From: Nitrososphaerota archaeon
Lineage (GTDB): Archaea; Thermoproteota; Nitrososphaeria; Nitrososphaerales; Nitrosopumilaceae
DNA: 9,887 nucleotides
Direction of reading: 5' to 3'
Assembly (NCBI GenBank): GCA_018263495.1
Contig: JAANXC010000007.1
Span: forward strand, 1 to 9,887
Made by a program: the position numbers and the translations under genes. This document shows positions 1-6,762 of this stretch, one piece after another (positions within the stretch are counted from its first letter, which is position 1; each line of letters begins with the position of its first letter). The notes below the pieces were generated by a model. It was given only the letters and a program-made list of their open reading frames with translations. It made no database searches and was not told the origin of the DNA.

Positions 1-60
1 AAAATAATGTAAGCATGATCTTTGCTCAAGAGTTTTAGAGATCTAATCTTTCTATAATCT

Positions 61-681
61 ATGGCTGATATAGTTGAGACAATTATCGAATATTCCTACA
101 TCGGAATATTCTTTTTATTGATTGCAGTAAACGCGGCACCAATTTTAATGCCTCCTACCTGGATTATCCTTTCATCCTTTTTTGCGTTAGATGCATCACT
201 AGATCCTCTTCTGTTGGCATTAGTTGGAGCAACTGGTGCTACAATAGGTCGATTCTTTTTGAAGCGCATAAGCGGTTTTTTCCGAAGATTTGTGGGTAAG
301 GAACAGGAATCAAATCTTGATGCTATAGGCAATTTTCTAAATAAGAAAAAATTTGGATATACGCTGACATCTTTTCTGTTTGCAGCAACACCACTACCCA
401 GCAATATGCTATTTGTTGCATATGGCATGATGAGAGCAAAAAGTATTGGGCTCTATATCGGATTTTGGTGTGGAAGACTTGTATCCTATTACATAATGAT
501 TACAATAAGCGAAGCTGTACTTACGCCATTTTTACAACTGTTCGAAGATAGAATAATTGGCATCATCGCAGCGGACATTGTTGGTATAGGATCCGTGATA
601 TTTTTCACTTGTATCAATTGGCAGGTACTTCTATTTGAACGAAAATTAAAGTTTGTCAGACCAAGACTCTGGCGGATTTGA
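61..681 (+). CDS. Multi-pass membrane protein, VTT/DedA (SNARE-associated)-like
   Basis: This 206-residue protein is largely hydrophobic, with about five membrane segments near residues 11-30, 33-61, 100-122, 127-150 and 165-187. Between the second and third lies a basic cytosolic-type stretch (residues 64-100, rich in Lys and Arg). The glycine-rich GATGATIGR at 56-64, the ATPLPSN at 109-115 followed by a small-residue segment, and FWCGRLVSYY at 135-144 resemble the layout of VTT/DedA proteins, which have re-entrant loops and are linked to lipid scrambling or proton-coupled transport. The expected acidic and Arg residues of classical DedA proteins are not obvious, so the family call is tentative and no substrate can be named. 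No Shine-Dalgarno precedes the ATG. A weak TATA-like TTTTAGA lies at 33-39, which would fit a leaderless message. Its stop is 4 bases from the stop of the convergent 686-997 gene. Confidence 0.6.
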   Translation: MADIVETIIEYSYIGIFFLLIAVNAAPILMPPTWIILSSFFALDASLDPLLLALVGATGATIGRFFLKRISGFFRRFVGKEQESNLDAIGNFLNKKKFGYTLTSFLFAATPLPSNMLFVAYGMMRAKSIGLYIGFWCGRLVSYYIMITISEAVLTPFLQLFEDRIIGIIAADIVGIGSVIFFTCINWQVLLFERKLKFVRPRLWRI

Positions 682-685
682 GGGT

Positions 686-997
686 TTACCCGTAATCGAT
701 GTATCTATCATATCGCTTTTCAACCTCAGGATTTTTTCCGTCACTTATCTTTTCCAGTTCTACGGCATTTCGTTTTTTTAAATAATTGATAATCTCTTCA
801 AAATTTTCGTCCTGTGGGTATACATTTACTAAAGGATCTAATATTTTGAAATATTCAGTTACCTTTTCTCTAAATTCCTCCCTCGTTGGTTTTTTAATTT
901 TGTTTAGACGAAACCAGATAGTAGCCCAACTACAACCTACTACATGTGGTAATAAGTCAAAAGCAGATTGTATCTCAAAGCGCTGGTCGTCTATCAT
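686..997 (-). CDS. Unrecognised 103-residue protein, last gene of the hem operon
   Basis: I do not recognise this 103-residue soluble protein. Its start ATG at 997 overlaps the hemB stop in an ATGA, so translation is probably coupled to hemB. It has a hydrophobic patch around residues 16-30 containing its only cysteine (VVGCSW, Cys22), then a charged, Lys/Glu-rich and probably helical C-terminal half with many aromatic residues (final YDRYIDYG). There is no signal peptide, membrane span or metal-binding cluster. Being the last gene of a precorrin-2 dehydrogenase, hemA, hemB series, it could be an accessory factor of tetrapyrrole synthesis, but only the gene order suggests this. Only 4 bases separate its stop from that of the convergent membrane-protein gene, leaving no room for an independent terminator. 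Reality of the gene is supported by the overlap and by the open frame filling the space exactly; function is unknown. Confidence 0.75.
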   Translation of the reverse strand: MIDDQRFEIQSAFDLLPHVVGCSWATIWFRLNKIKKPTREEFREKVTEYFKILDPLVNVYPQDENFEEIINYLKKRNAVELEKISDGKNPEVEKRYDRYIDYG

Positions 998-1980
998 GAA
1001 CTATCGTTAATTATTTTTGCACCTGACTTTGCCAAATATGTAACGATAAAATCAGCTCCAGCACGTTTGATAGAAGATAGAATCTCGTTTGTTATTTGAT
1101 CTTCATTAATCCATCCTTGATTGGCAGCAGCCTTCACCATGGCATATTCGCCAGACACGCTGTATGCCGAAACTGGAATATTGAATCTTTTCTTGGCTTC
1201 TGCAATCAAGTCAAGATAAGACAGCGCAGGTTTTATCATCACTATGTCTACACCCTCTTCAACATCAGCTTCAACTTCTCTCATGGCTTCACGTGGATTT
1301 GTAAATGGAACTTGGTATGTTTTCCTGTCACCAAACTGTGGTGCACATTCCGCGGCATCCCTAAACGGTGAATAAAATGATGAGCTGTGTTTTGCCGAAT
1401 GGGACATTATGATCACGTCCTTGAAATTTGCATCATCCAATCCCTTTCTTATAGCAGAAACTTGGCCATCCATCATTGCAGATGGAGAAACTACATCTAC
1501 ACCAACCTTTGCTTGGCTAACGGCAATCTTAGTCAACGTTTCAATACTGAGATCATTGTCTATCTTTTTTTCATTAATTATTCCACAATGACCTGAACTG
1601 GTATATTGACACAAACAAACATCAGCCATTACAGAGATTTTATCACCAAAATTATTTTTTATTTCAGAAATTGCCTTCTGTACAATGCCGTCATCGGCAA
1701 ATGCAGATGTTCCTTTTTCATCCTTTTGCGAAGGAATGCCGAACAACATCACTGCTGGAATTTTTAAATCAGAAATGTTTTGCACTTCATTTGAAACTTC
1801 TGACAAAGGCAGTCTCATAATGTCTGGCATTGAATCAACAGATTTCTTTTCTTTCAGCCCTTCTTCCACAAAAATTGGACAGACCAAATCATTTGTAGAT
1901 AATCTAACTTCCTGTACAAGGTTTCTTATATTTTCATTAACTCTCAGTCGTCTCAATCTTTTTGAGGGAAATATGGTCAT
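994..1980 (-). CDS. hemB: Porphobilinogen synthase (delta-aminolevulinate dehydratase)
   Basis: Condenses two 5-aminolevulinate molecules into porphobilinogen in the cytosol, the second committed step of tetrapyrrole synthesis. Counting from the ATG at 1980 the protein has 328 residues, normal for the family. Visible signatures are FPSKRLRRLR near the N-terminus, the metal site DVCLCQYTSSGHCG (residues 120-133, with Cys122, Cys124 and Cys132), the first Schiff-base lysine in HSAKHSSSFYSPFRDA (Lys197) and the second in VMIKPALSYLDLI (Lys250). Three cysteines point to a zinc-dependent enzyme rather than the magnesium type. An in-frame TTG at 1992 would add four residues, but the ATG gives the family-like MTIFPSKR start and lies about 25 nt downstream of a TATA box, so I chose it. 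It follows hemA after 46 bp and overlaps the next gene by 4 bases. Confidence 0.96.
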   Translation of the reverse strand: MTIFPSKRLRRLRVNENIRNLVQEVRLSTNDLVCPIFVEEGLKEKKSVDSMPDIMRLPLSEVSNEVQNISDLKIPAVMLFGIPSQKDEKGTSAFADDGIVQKAISEIKNNFGDKISVMADVCLCQYTSSGHCGIINEKKIDNDLSIETLTKIAVSQAKVGVDVVSPSAMMDGQVSAIRKGLDDANFKDVIIMSHSAKHSSSFYSPFRDAAECAPQFGDRKTYQVPFTNPREAMREVEADVEEGVDIVMIKPALSYLDLIAEAKKRFNIPVSAYSVSGEYAMVKAAANQGWINEDQITNEILSSIKRAGADFIVTYLAKSGAKIINDSS

Positions 1981-2000
1981 GCCAAAAATCAAACAACATA

Positions 2001-2009
2001 CAATATAAT
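2001..2009 (-). promoter_or_regulatory. TATA box for hemB
   Basis: In the 46-bp gap between hemA and hemB the minus strand reads ATTATATTG, centred about 25 nt before the hemB ATG at 1980. That is the usual archaeal distance from TATA box to transcription start, so it would give a leaderless hemB message in addition to any read-through from hemA. There is no Shine-Dalgarno in this gap, which agrees with leaderless translation. Based on sequence position only. Confidence 0.5.
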
Positions 2010-2026
2010 CTTAGGTTAGAGTTTTG

Positions 2027-3280
2027 TTATTCCTTTTTCTTATAGACGAATAATTTACTTGCGATATCCAACAAGTCGGGATTTCCCTGCTCAGAGGCTT
2101 TTCTTAAATTATTCATTGGTGTAGAAACAATGCTTTCTACAACAGCCTTTGTCAGATCATCAATTATTCTTATTCTTTCTTCGTCAGTTTCCCCTAACAT
2201 TTGAAGTGCCTTTTGTAGTTCCTTTATTCTCAGAGAATCTGCATTGGTAAAGACATCCTTAACCAGTGGTTCTGCATCAAGTCGTTTCATTGTCGCTTCA
2301 ATAATTGGAACTTCTTCACTAATTATATTTTCCACTGTGGAAACTTTGTCTTTTCTTTTTTTCATGTTCTTATCCACCATTTCGGCAATCTGATCAATAT
2401 TCATTAGTTTAATTCCAGGAATAGTAGCAACTTTTTCATCTACTGTTCTAGGGTTTGACAAATCAAGTATCATGGTTCCAGATTTATTTTTCATAGCATC
2501 TTTCATTTTATCAAATGTAACTAGGAAATATGGCGCTGTCGTGGCAACAAATATGATTTCATAATCGCTGAATCCTGTTAGTACCTCTTCAAATTTTATT
2601 GGTTTTCCCCCAAGCGTTTGAGAAAATCCAACGGATCTTTCTAGAGTTCTACTAGTAACATTGAATGCATATCCCCTTTTCTTTAGAGACTTGGCAACCA
2701 TCGTTGCAGCTTCCCCTGTGCCAATAAGCAACACACGTTTTGATTTAATATCATCAACATTTTCCTCTGCAAGCTTCACCGCCATAGAACCAAGTGATAT
2801 TCCACCCCTACCTATTCCAGTAGAATTTCTAATGCGGGTTCCAATCCTGATAGATCTTTCAAATAATTTATTCAGTCTTTTACCTGATGCATCAACCTTT
2901 CTTGCCGCTGAAATTGATTCTTTAATTTGACCAAGAATTTGTTCTTCCCCAACAACCAATGATTCCAGACCTGATGTGAGTTTTAACAGATGTTCATATG
3001 CGTCCCTATTCTCACATACTTCGAGTGTATCTCTAAACGCATTATCCTCTAGTCCAGTAAGTGATGCCCATGTGTTTTTGATTTCATCAACGTTATGATT
3101 ATCTGATGTGGCAAAGAGTTCAATCCTGTTACATGTTTGAATTATTACACATTCTGAAACGCTAGAATTTTTTTTGAAGGTTAAACATGCATTGGGCATA
3201 TCTTTGAAGGCAAATTTCTCTAAAACATGAATTGGTGATTTCCTAAAAGTTACTCGAGCGTTGATGATATTTTGTTTCAT
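2027..3280 (-). CDS. hemA: Glutamyl-tRNA reductase
   Basis: Reduces glutamyl-tRNA(Glu) with NADPH to glutamate-1-semialdehyde, the entry reaction of C5-pathway tetrapyrrole synthesis. The 417-residue length is typical. The N-terminal catalytic domain carries the thioester cysteine in QTCNRIEL (Cys50) and the conserved GEEQILGQIK at 111-120. The Rossmann domain has VLLIGTGEAA at 183-192, with SRT at 210-212 and LDLSNPR at 272-278. A long helical spine and dimerisation domain follow from about 305 to 417. The start ATG at 3280 overlaps the upstream stop (ATGA) and is preceded by GAGGG at 3288-3292, 7 nt away, so initiation here is well supported. It is cotranscribed with the precorrin-2 dehydrogenase gene upstream and probably with hemB downstream. 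GSA aminotransferase (hemL), needed for the next step, is not in the window. Confidence 0.97.
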   Translation of the reverse strand: MKQNIINARVTFRKSPIHVLEKFAFKDMPNACLTFKKNSSVSECVIIQTCNRIELFATSDNHNVDEIKNTWASLTGLEDNAFRDTLEVCENRDAYEHLLKLTSGLESLVVGEEQILGQIKESISAARKVDASGKRLNKLFERSIRIGTRIRNSTGIGRGGISLGSMAVKLAEENVDDIKSKRVLLIGTGEAATMVAKSLKKRGYAFNVTSRTLERSVGFSQTLGGKPIKFEEVLTGFSDYEIIFVATTAPYFLVTFDKMKDAMKNKSGTMILDLSNPRTVDEKVATIPGIKLMNIDQIAEMVDKNMKKRKDKVSTVENIISEEVPIIEATMKRLDAEPLVKDVFTNADSLRIKELQKALQMLGETDEERIRIIDDLTKAVVESIVSTPMNNLRKASEQGNPDLLDIASKLFVYKKKE

Positions 3281-3933
3281 GTTAATTCCCTCAGCATTTT
3301 TTTTACTCGTCCCTGTGCCATTTTGTATTTTCCTTCTTTTAATAATCCTTTTACACGCTTGTCATTCATTACTCCGTACAGGAATTTTTTGCGATCTAAC
3401 TGTGTTGAAAGCACTTGTTTTGCCTCAAATCTTGCAAATTTTTGCAGTTTGATTTGATAGATATCCTCGCTTGAAATATTTTTCTTCAAGAAAGATTCTG
3501 TCTTTATCTTGATCTTTCTTGCCATCGCAGGACTGCTTCCACCAGTTGATATTCCAACCTGCACTGTGTCTGCTATGTTGATCACTGAAGGATGGGAAAA
3601 GTCGCTAATCTCAGGATCATCTGACGCATAGGCATATGATTTCATTTTCCTAGCCTTCTCAACAATTTTTCTGTTCAGCGCCTTGTCAGTGGTAGTAGCC
3701 ATGACCAGATATGGTTTGTATTTTGAAAGAAAGCTAGAGTCCTTTAGTTTAATTTTTTTAAATTTGATTTTTCCCTGCTTGACATATTTTGTAATTTGAG
3801 GATTTGAACTACTGCTTATCACAAGAATCTCACAGTCCTGCGTCAAGAGCGAGCTCACTTTCTTCATGCCCTCGTTTCCAGAGCCAACTACGATTACAAG
3901 GTTCCCCTTTAGGTGAAGATCAACAATCAACAC
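3277..3933 (-). CDS. Precorrin-2 dehydrogenase (siroheme synthase N-terminal type)
   Basis: A stand-alone 218-residue protein of the CysG-N/Met8/SirC family. It would oxidise precorrin-2 to sirohydrochlorin with NAD, and in some family members also inserts iron. It begins with the family-like LHLKGNLVIVVGSGNEGMKK: the NAD-binding glycines are GSGNEG at 17-22, with Gly22 in the place usually held by a small residue. SDDPEISDFSHPSVIN (104-119) and ISTGGSSPAMARKIK (128-142) match the active-site and dimer-interface blocks of the family. The uroporphyrinogen methyltransferase domain of bifunctional CysG is absent. Residues 150-218 form a basic helical tail. The start is a GTG at 3933 about 22 nt downstream of a TATA box, so the message is probably leaderless; the next codon, TTG, is an alternative. 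It overlaps hemA by 4 bases. Whether it also chelates iron cannot be read from sequence. Confidence 0.88.
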   Translation of the reverse strand: MLIVDLHLKGNLVIVVGSGNEGMKKVSSLLTQDCEILVISSSSNPQITKYVKQGKIKFKKIKLKDSSFLSKYKPYLVMATTTDKALNRKIVEKARKMKSYAYASDDPEISDFSHPSVINIADTVQVGISTGGSSPAMARKIKIKTESFLKKNISSEDIYQIKLQKFARFEAKQVLSTQLDRKKFLYGVMNDKRVKGLLKEGKYKMAQGRVKKMLRELT

Positions 3934-3950
3934 TCTGGCGCACCATGGAT

Positions 3951-3960
3951 GATATTTATA
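3951..3960 (-). promoter_or_regulatory. TATA box for the precorrin-2 dehydrogenase-hemA-hemB operon
   Basis: The minus strand reads TATAAATATC, a strong archaeal TATA box centred about 22 nt before the GTG start at 3933. The element is nearly symmetrical (plus strand GATATTTATA), so it might also direct the divergent siroheme decarboxylase gene, whose transcript would then begin near 3982 and have a roughly 39-nt leader. A T-rich stretch at 3982-3989 is an alternative TATA-like element for the plus-strand gene. Confidence 0.6.
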
Positions 3961-4005
3961 GATTCAAGAAAGCCAGTTACATTTTTTAATTGACACTAAA
4001 GATCT

Positions 4006-4009
4006 GGAG
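4006..4009 (+). promoter_or_regulatory. Ribosome binding site deciding the start at 4021
   Basis: GGAG lies 11 nt before the ATG at 4021 but only 2 nt before the in-frame TTG at 4012. That is too close to serve the TTG. It therefore supports the ATG as the start of the siroheme decarboxylase gene. Confidence 0.5.
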
Positions 4010-4020
4010 TATTGTCTAAT

Positions 4021-5034
4021 ATGGATAAACTTGATACTGAAATTCTAAACGAGATACAGTGGACATTTCCATTGGTTGCTAAACCATTTGATGAAATTGC
4101 AAAGAAATTTGAAATTTCACCTGATGAAGTAAAGGAAAAGCTAGTTCAGCTGAAGAGAAAGGGAGTACTGAGACAGCTCAGTGCAATCTTTGATACAAGA
4201 AAATTGGGATATACCAGCTCACTGGTTGCGATGGAGATTGAGCCTGATAAGCTGGAACATGTTGCGCACCAAATCAACAAACATCCTGGCGTAAGCCACA
4301 ACTATGAAAGAGAACACGAGTTCAACCTCTGGTTTACTTTGGCTGTTCCTCCCGGCTCCGACTTGGAAAAGGAGTTAGAGAAATTTTCAAAGTTGGATGG
4401 AATCAAGAAGACAAGAATGCTTCCCACGTTACAACTGTTCAAGATTGGAGTAAAGCTGGACATGGTTGATGACAAAAAGCATGAGGTAAAGCCATCCGAG
4501 GAAAAGAAAAAAGTTACCGATGTAAAGTTTGTCCCAACCGAAGAAGACAAGGAATTCATTCGAGAGCTGCAGAAAGATATGGAGATAGTTGACAGACCTT
4601 TCCAAAAGGCTGCCAAAAATCTGGGAATGACTGAGGATCAAATTTTTGAAAAGTTACATCACTACGAAGAGATTGGAGTTATGAGAAGATATGCAGCAAT
4701 TTTACGACACAGAGAAGCTGGCTTTACTGCCAACGGAATGATTGTCTGGAAAGTTCCGGAAGGACGAATCACCGAAGTTGGAAACAAGCTTGGCGCTTTC
4801 CCACAGGTAAGCCATTGCTATGAGAGACCTGTATATCCTGACTGGCCATACAATGTGTTTTCAATGATTCATTGCAAGTCTTTTGATGAAGCGGGAGAAG
4901 TTGCAGGACAGATTCAGAAACAGATCAACGTTGATGAATACAAAATTCTGTTCAGTGCAAGGGAATTCAAGAAGACAAGAGTAGAATATTTTGTCGAGAA
5001 TGAATTCAGTTTAGAAGAAAAAATTCCTGCCTAA
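4021..5034 (+). CDS. ahbAB: Siroheme decarboxylase, AhbA-AhbB fusion (Lrp/AsnC-like)
   Basis: Siroheme decarboxylase removes two acetate carboxyls from siroheme to give 12,18-didecarboxysiroheme, the first dedicated step of the archaeal haem route (AhbA/AhbB; also nirD/L/G/H in haem d1 synthesis). This 337-residue protein holds both halves. Domain 1 (about 1-147) has a winged helix (DTEILNEIQWTFPLVAKPF) and VSHNYERE at 91-98 with NLWFTL at 102-107. Domain 2 (about 173-324) repeats the plan with a degenerate winged helix, VSHCYERP at 263-270, DWPYNVFSMIH at 274-284 and SAREFKKTRVEYF at 312-324. A charged linker (148-172, Lys/Glu-rich) joins them. AhbA and AhbB are usually separate subunits of a heterodimer. 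It is transcribed away from the hem operon across a shared promoter region. Database labels such as Lrp/AsnC transcription regulator would mislead. Its 3' end overlaps the convergent 59-residue gene by 4 bases. Confidence 0.9.
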   Translation: MDKLDTEILNEIQWTFPLVAKPFDEIAKKFEISPDEVKEKLVQLKRKGVLRQLSAIFDTRKLGYTSSLVAMEIEPDKLEHVAHQINKHPGVSHNYEREHEFNLWFTLAVPPGSDLEKELEKFSKLDGIKKTRMLPTLQLFKIGVKLDMVDDKKHEVKPSEEKKKVTDVKFVPTEEDKEFIRELQKDMEIVDRPFQKAAKNLGMTEDQIFEKLHHYEEIGVMRRYAAILRHREAGFTANGMIVWKVPEGRITEVGNKLGAFPQVSHCYERPVYPDWPYNVFSMIHCKSFDEAGEVAGQIQKQINVDEYKILFSAREFKKTRVEYFVENEFSLEEKIPA

Positions 5035-5210
5035 GTTAGAATTTCCTTAATTTTCTCTAATACTCTTTTTTGGCTTTCAAGAATCTCAATAACCGACTCT
5101 TTTTCTGGCAAGTCTTTGGAGGCAGTGTATTTTTTGAGATTGGTATTGGTTCTTACAAGAAATGAGTCAATGAACGTTGCAGCTTTTTTGATTTTTTCCT
5201 TATCGTTCAT
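5031..5210 (-). CDS. Small 59-residue charged helical protein
   Basis: A short gene filling the space between the aldo/keto reductase and the siroheme decarboxylase. It runs from the ATG at 5210 to a TAG ending at 5031. The product is 59 residues, starts MNDKEKIKKAATFIDSF and ends LEKIKEILT. It is rich in Lys and Glu, has no cysteine, and heptad-like spacing of Ile, Leu and Val suggests two helices that could form a hairpin or coiled coil. Its ATG overlaps the reductase stop in an ATGA, which supports coupled translation, and its stop overlaps the stop of the convergent gene by 4 bases. It has no Shine-Dalgarno of its own. I do not recognise a family. The exact fit between neighbours and the sensible composition argue for a real gene. 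Confidence 0.7.
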   Translation of the reverse strand: MNDKEKIKKAATFIDSFLVRTNTNLKKYTASKDLPEKESVIEILESQKRVLEKIKEILT

Positions 5211-6217
5211 GCTATTCTATGCACCGTAGCCTTTAGTTCATAGGGCGATTCCTTCCACCAGCTGTTATACAAGTCGTCAATCTCTTTCATGTCGGAACTG
5301 CTGATGTAGTTTCCATCAGACATTGTGGCAAATTTTTCGATTTCCTCCTCGCTTATGACAGTTGGCAGTACAGATGAGATTGGATTCTTTGAGATGATGA
5401 ACTTGATTGCAAGTTCTATGATGCTGAGGTCGTTTCTTTCTGCTATTGGGCGCAGCTGCTCCACTTTTTTCAGTGATGCCTTAATCCATTCGCCCTTACG
5501 AACGGAGCGGTGGTCCTTTTCGTCAATCTTAGTATTTGCATCAACCTTGCCGGTTAGTATTCCAGATGCATCAGGGACACGAACCAGTATGCCAACGTCC
5601 TTCTCTGCACCCCTTTCAATAAGCTCGTTTCCTGGCGTCTGCTCTAAAATATTGTAAACAGTCTGTACTGCACTGACATTTTTCCTTTCCATAGCCTCAA
5701 TTCCTTCTTCCGTCCATCCAATTGCAGGACCTAATGCTACTTGGTATGTTTTGATCTTTCCATCTCCAATCAAGCCGTCAAGCGTTTGGAATATTGCATC
5801 ATCGTGAATGTGTCTCAGTTTTGGGTTGTGTAAGCCATAAACATCGATATAGTCAGTCTGCAATCTAGCAAGACTGTTCTTTAGCGCATTGTTTGTGAAC
5901 TCGGCATCAAACCTTTGTGGCAGTTCCTTGTGACCAATCTGATCAACGTTTTCAAAATCATAACTGTACTTTGTTGAAATGACAACTTCATTGCGCATTC
6001 CGGAAAAAACTTCCCCTATCAGTTTCTCACTTTTTCCCTTTCCATACATGTCGGCAGTTTCAAAAAAGTTGATTCCAACGTCATATGCCTTCTTGAGCAT
6101 TCTTTTTGCCTCGTCCTCCTCAATCTCTTTTCCCCACCAGTTTAGCGCTATTGTCCACGCGCCAAATCCTATTTCAGAAACCTTGATTCCGCTTTTTCCA
6201 AGTTTCTTGTACTTCAA
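5207..6217 (-). CDS. Aldo/keto reductase family oxidoreductase
   Basis: A 336-residue NADPH-dependent oxidoreductase of the AKR superfamily, a TIM barrel whose physiological substrate cannot be read from sequence. It opens with KYKKLGKSGIKVSEIGFGAW. The catalytic tetrad region is GINFFETADMYGKGKSE (48-64), STKYS (81-85, Lys83) and VYGLHNP (126-132, His130). Tyr58 is in place, but the usual Asp of the FDTA motif is Glu53. The C-terminal part has the family's ISKNPISSVLPTV (274-286), near the cofactor site. The start is a TTG at 6217 overlapping the upstream stop as TTGA. It is supported by AGGAG at 6226-6230, 8 nt upstream, and by the family-like N-terminus. It is the fourth gene of the sufC operon and overlaps the 59-residue gene downstream. 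Quinone, sugar or aldehyde reduction are all possible. Confidence 0.88.
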   Translation of the reverse strand: MKYKKLGKSGIKVSEIGFGAWTIALNWWGKEIEEDEAKRMLKKAYDVGINFFETADMYGKGKSEKLIGEVFSGMRNEVVISTKYSYDFENVDQIGHKELPQRFDAEFTNNALKNSLARLQTDYIDVYGLHNPKLRHIHDDAIFQTLDGLIGDGKIKTYQVALGPAIGWTEEGIEAMERKNVSAVQTVYNILEQTPGNELIERGAEKDVGILVRVPDASGILTGKVDANTKIDEKDHRSVRKGEWIKASLKKVEQLRPIAERNDLSIIELAIKFIISKNPISSVLPTVISEEEIEKFATMSDGNYISSSDMKEIDDLYNSWWKESPYELKATVHRIA

Positions 6218-6762
6218 TCTACAATCTCCTTGAACTCTTTCATCCTTGATTCTATCTCATCGTCACTCAAAACTGATTTTGCATCACGATCCTTTTCATT
6301 TAATTCTATCCAAGATTTGCATCCGTGATATTCTGACTTTATTGGAATTTCAAACTCTGGAACTTTGTATGTTCTCAAGAATAACGCCTTCATTGATTTT
6401 TCGGGAAGCCACTCAATTCTTTCCTTGACGTAAGAGTCGCTGAGGATGTGAAATGATGATAGTGCATTTATCTTATCTTCAGAGTCTATGTCTTTTTGGT
6501 ATAACACATGTGCAAAAGAGGTAATGTTGTTAACCCCGTCTTTTGGTTTGCTTGCTAGAGCATCTTCCAGGTGTTTGTGGAATTGCGGCTTGAGGTGTCT
6601 TGTTTCTTGATGTTCAAATGTTGGAAATAAAAAAAACTTTTCCCTTTCAACTACAAATCCAGATGAATCTTCAAGAATTCCTCCCTTTCTCAAAAGTACA
6701 GTTTGATCTCCGTTTTCAAGGGCGTTGACAACAGTTGCCCATTCCTTTAACGCGTTCATCAT
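6214..6762 (-). CDS. DUF1802 family protein
   Basis: A 182-residue protein matching what I know of the DUF1802 family, which has no established function. Family-like blocks are NALKEWATVVNALENG at 3-18, TVLLRKGGI at 21-29, FPTFEHQ at 46-52, SSFHILSDSYVKERIEWLP at 102-120 and YHGCKSWIEL at 145-154. The conserved Arg, Lys, His and Cys (Arg25, Lys26, His51, His146, Cys148) could build an active or binding site, but this is inference. There is no signal peptide or membrane span. The gene overlaps the HemQ-like gene upstream (stop TGA within GATGATG; ATG at 6762 or the adjacent ATG at 6759) and the reductase downstream, so it is in the middle of a tightly coupled operon. Its association with a haem-type enzyme and an Fe-S ATPase is the only hint of role. 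Confidence 0.8.
   Translation of the reverse strand: MMNALKEWATVVNALENGDQTVLLRKGGILEDSSGFVVEREKFFLFPTFEHQETRHLKPQFHKHLEDALASKPKDGVNNITSFAHVLYQKDIDSEDKINALSSFHILSDSYVKERIEWLPEKSMKALFLRTYKVPEFEIPIKSEYHGCKSWIELNEKDRDAKSVLSDDEIESRMKEFKEIVD
6226..6230 (-). promoter_or_regulatory. Ribosome binding site deciding the TTG start of the aldo/keto reductase
   Basis: The minus strand reads AGGAG here, 8 nt before the TTG at 6217. It lies inside the last codons of the DUF1802 gene. It supports initiation at this non-ATG codon. Confidence 0.6.

Noticed and set aside
1..60. RNA gene or strong promoter in the first 60 bases
   Set aside because: Only AT-rich sequence with a weak TATA-like TTTTAGA is present; no folded RNA pattern could be supported.
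96..428. 110-residue open frame on the minus strand
   Set aside because: It lies wholly within the plus-strand membrane-protein gene, its product is basic and low in recognisable motifs, and it has no promoter or coupling to a neighbour.
4302..4616. 104-residue minus-strand open frame inside the siroheme decarboxylase gene
   Set aside because: Ser/Phe-rich product typical of the antisense of a Lys/Glu-rich gene; the sense strand has strong family motifs.
4021..5034. Lrp/AsnC transcription regulator
   Set aside because: Two tandem Lrp-like domains with VSHCYERP and DWPYN signatures beside tetrapyrrole genes fit siroheme decarboxylase better, although residual DNA binding cannot be excluded.
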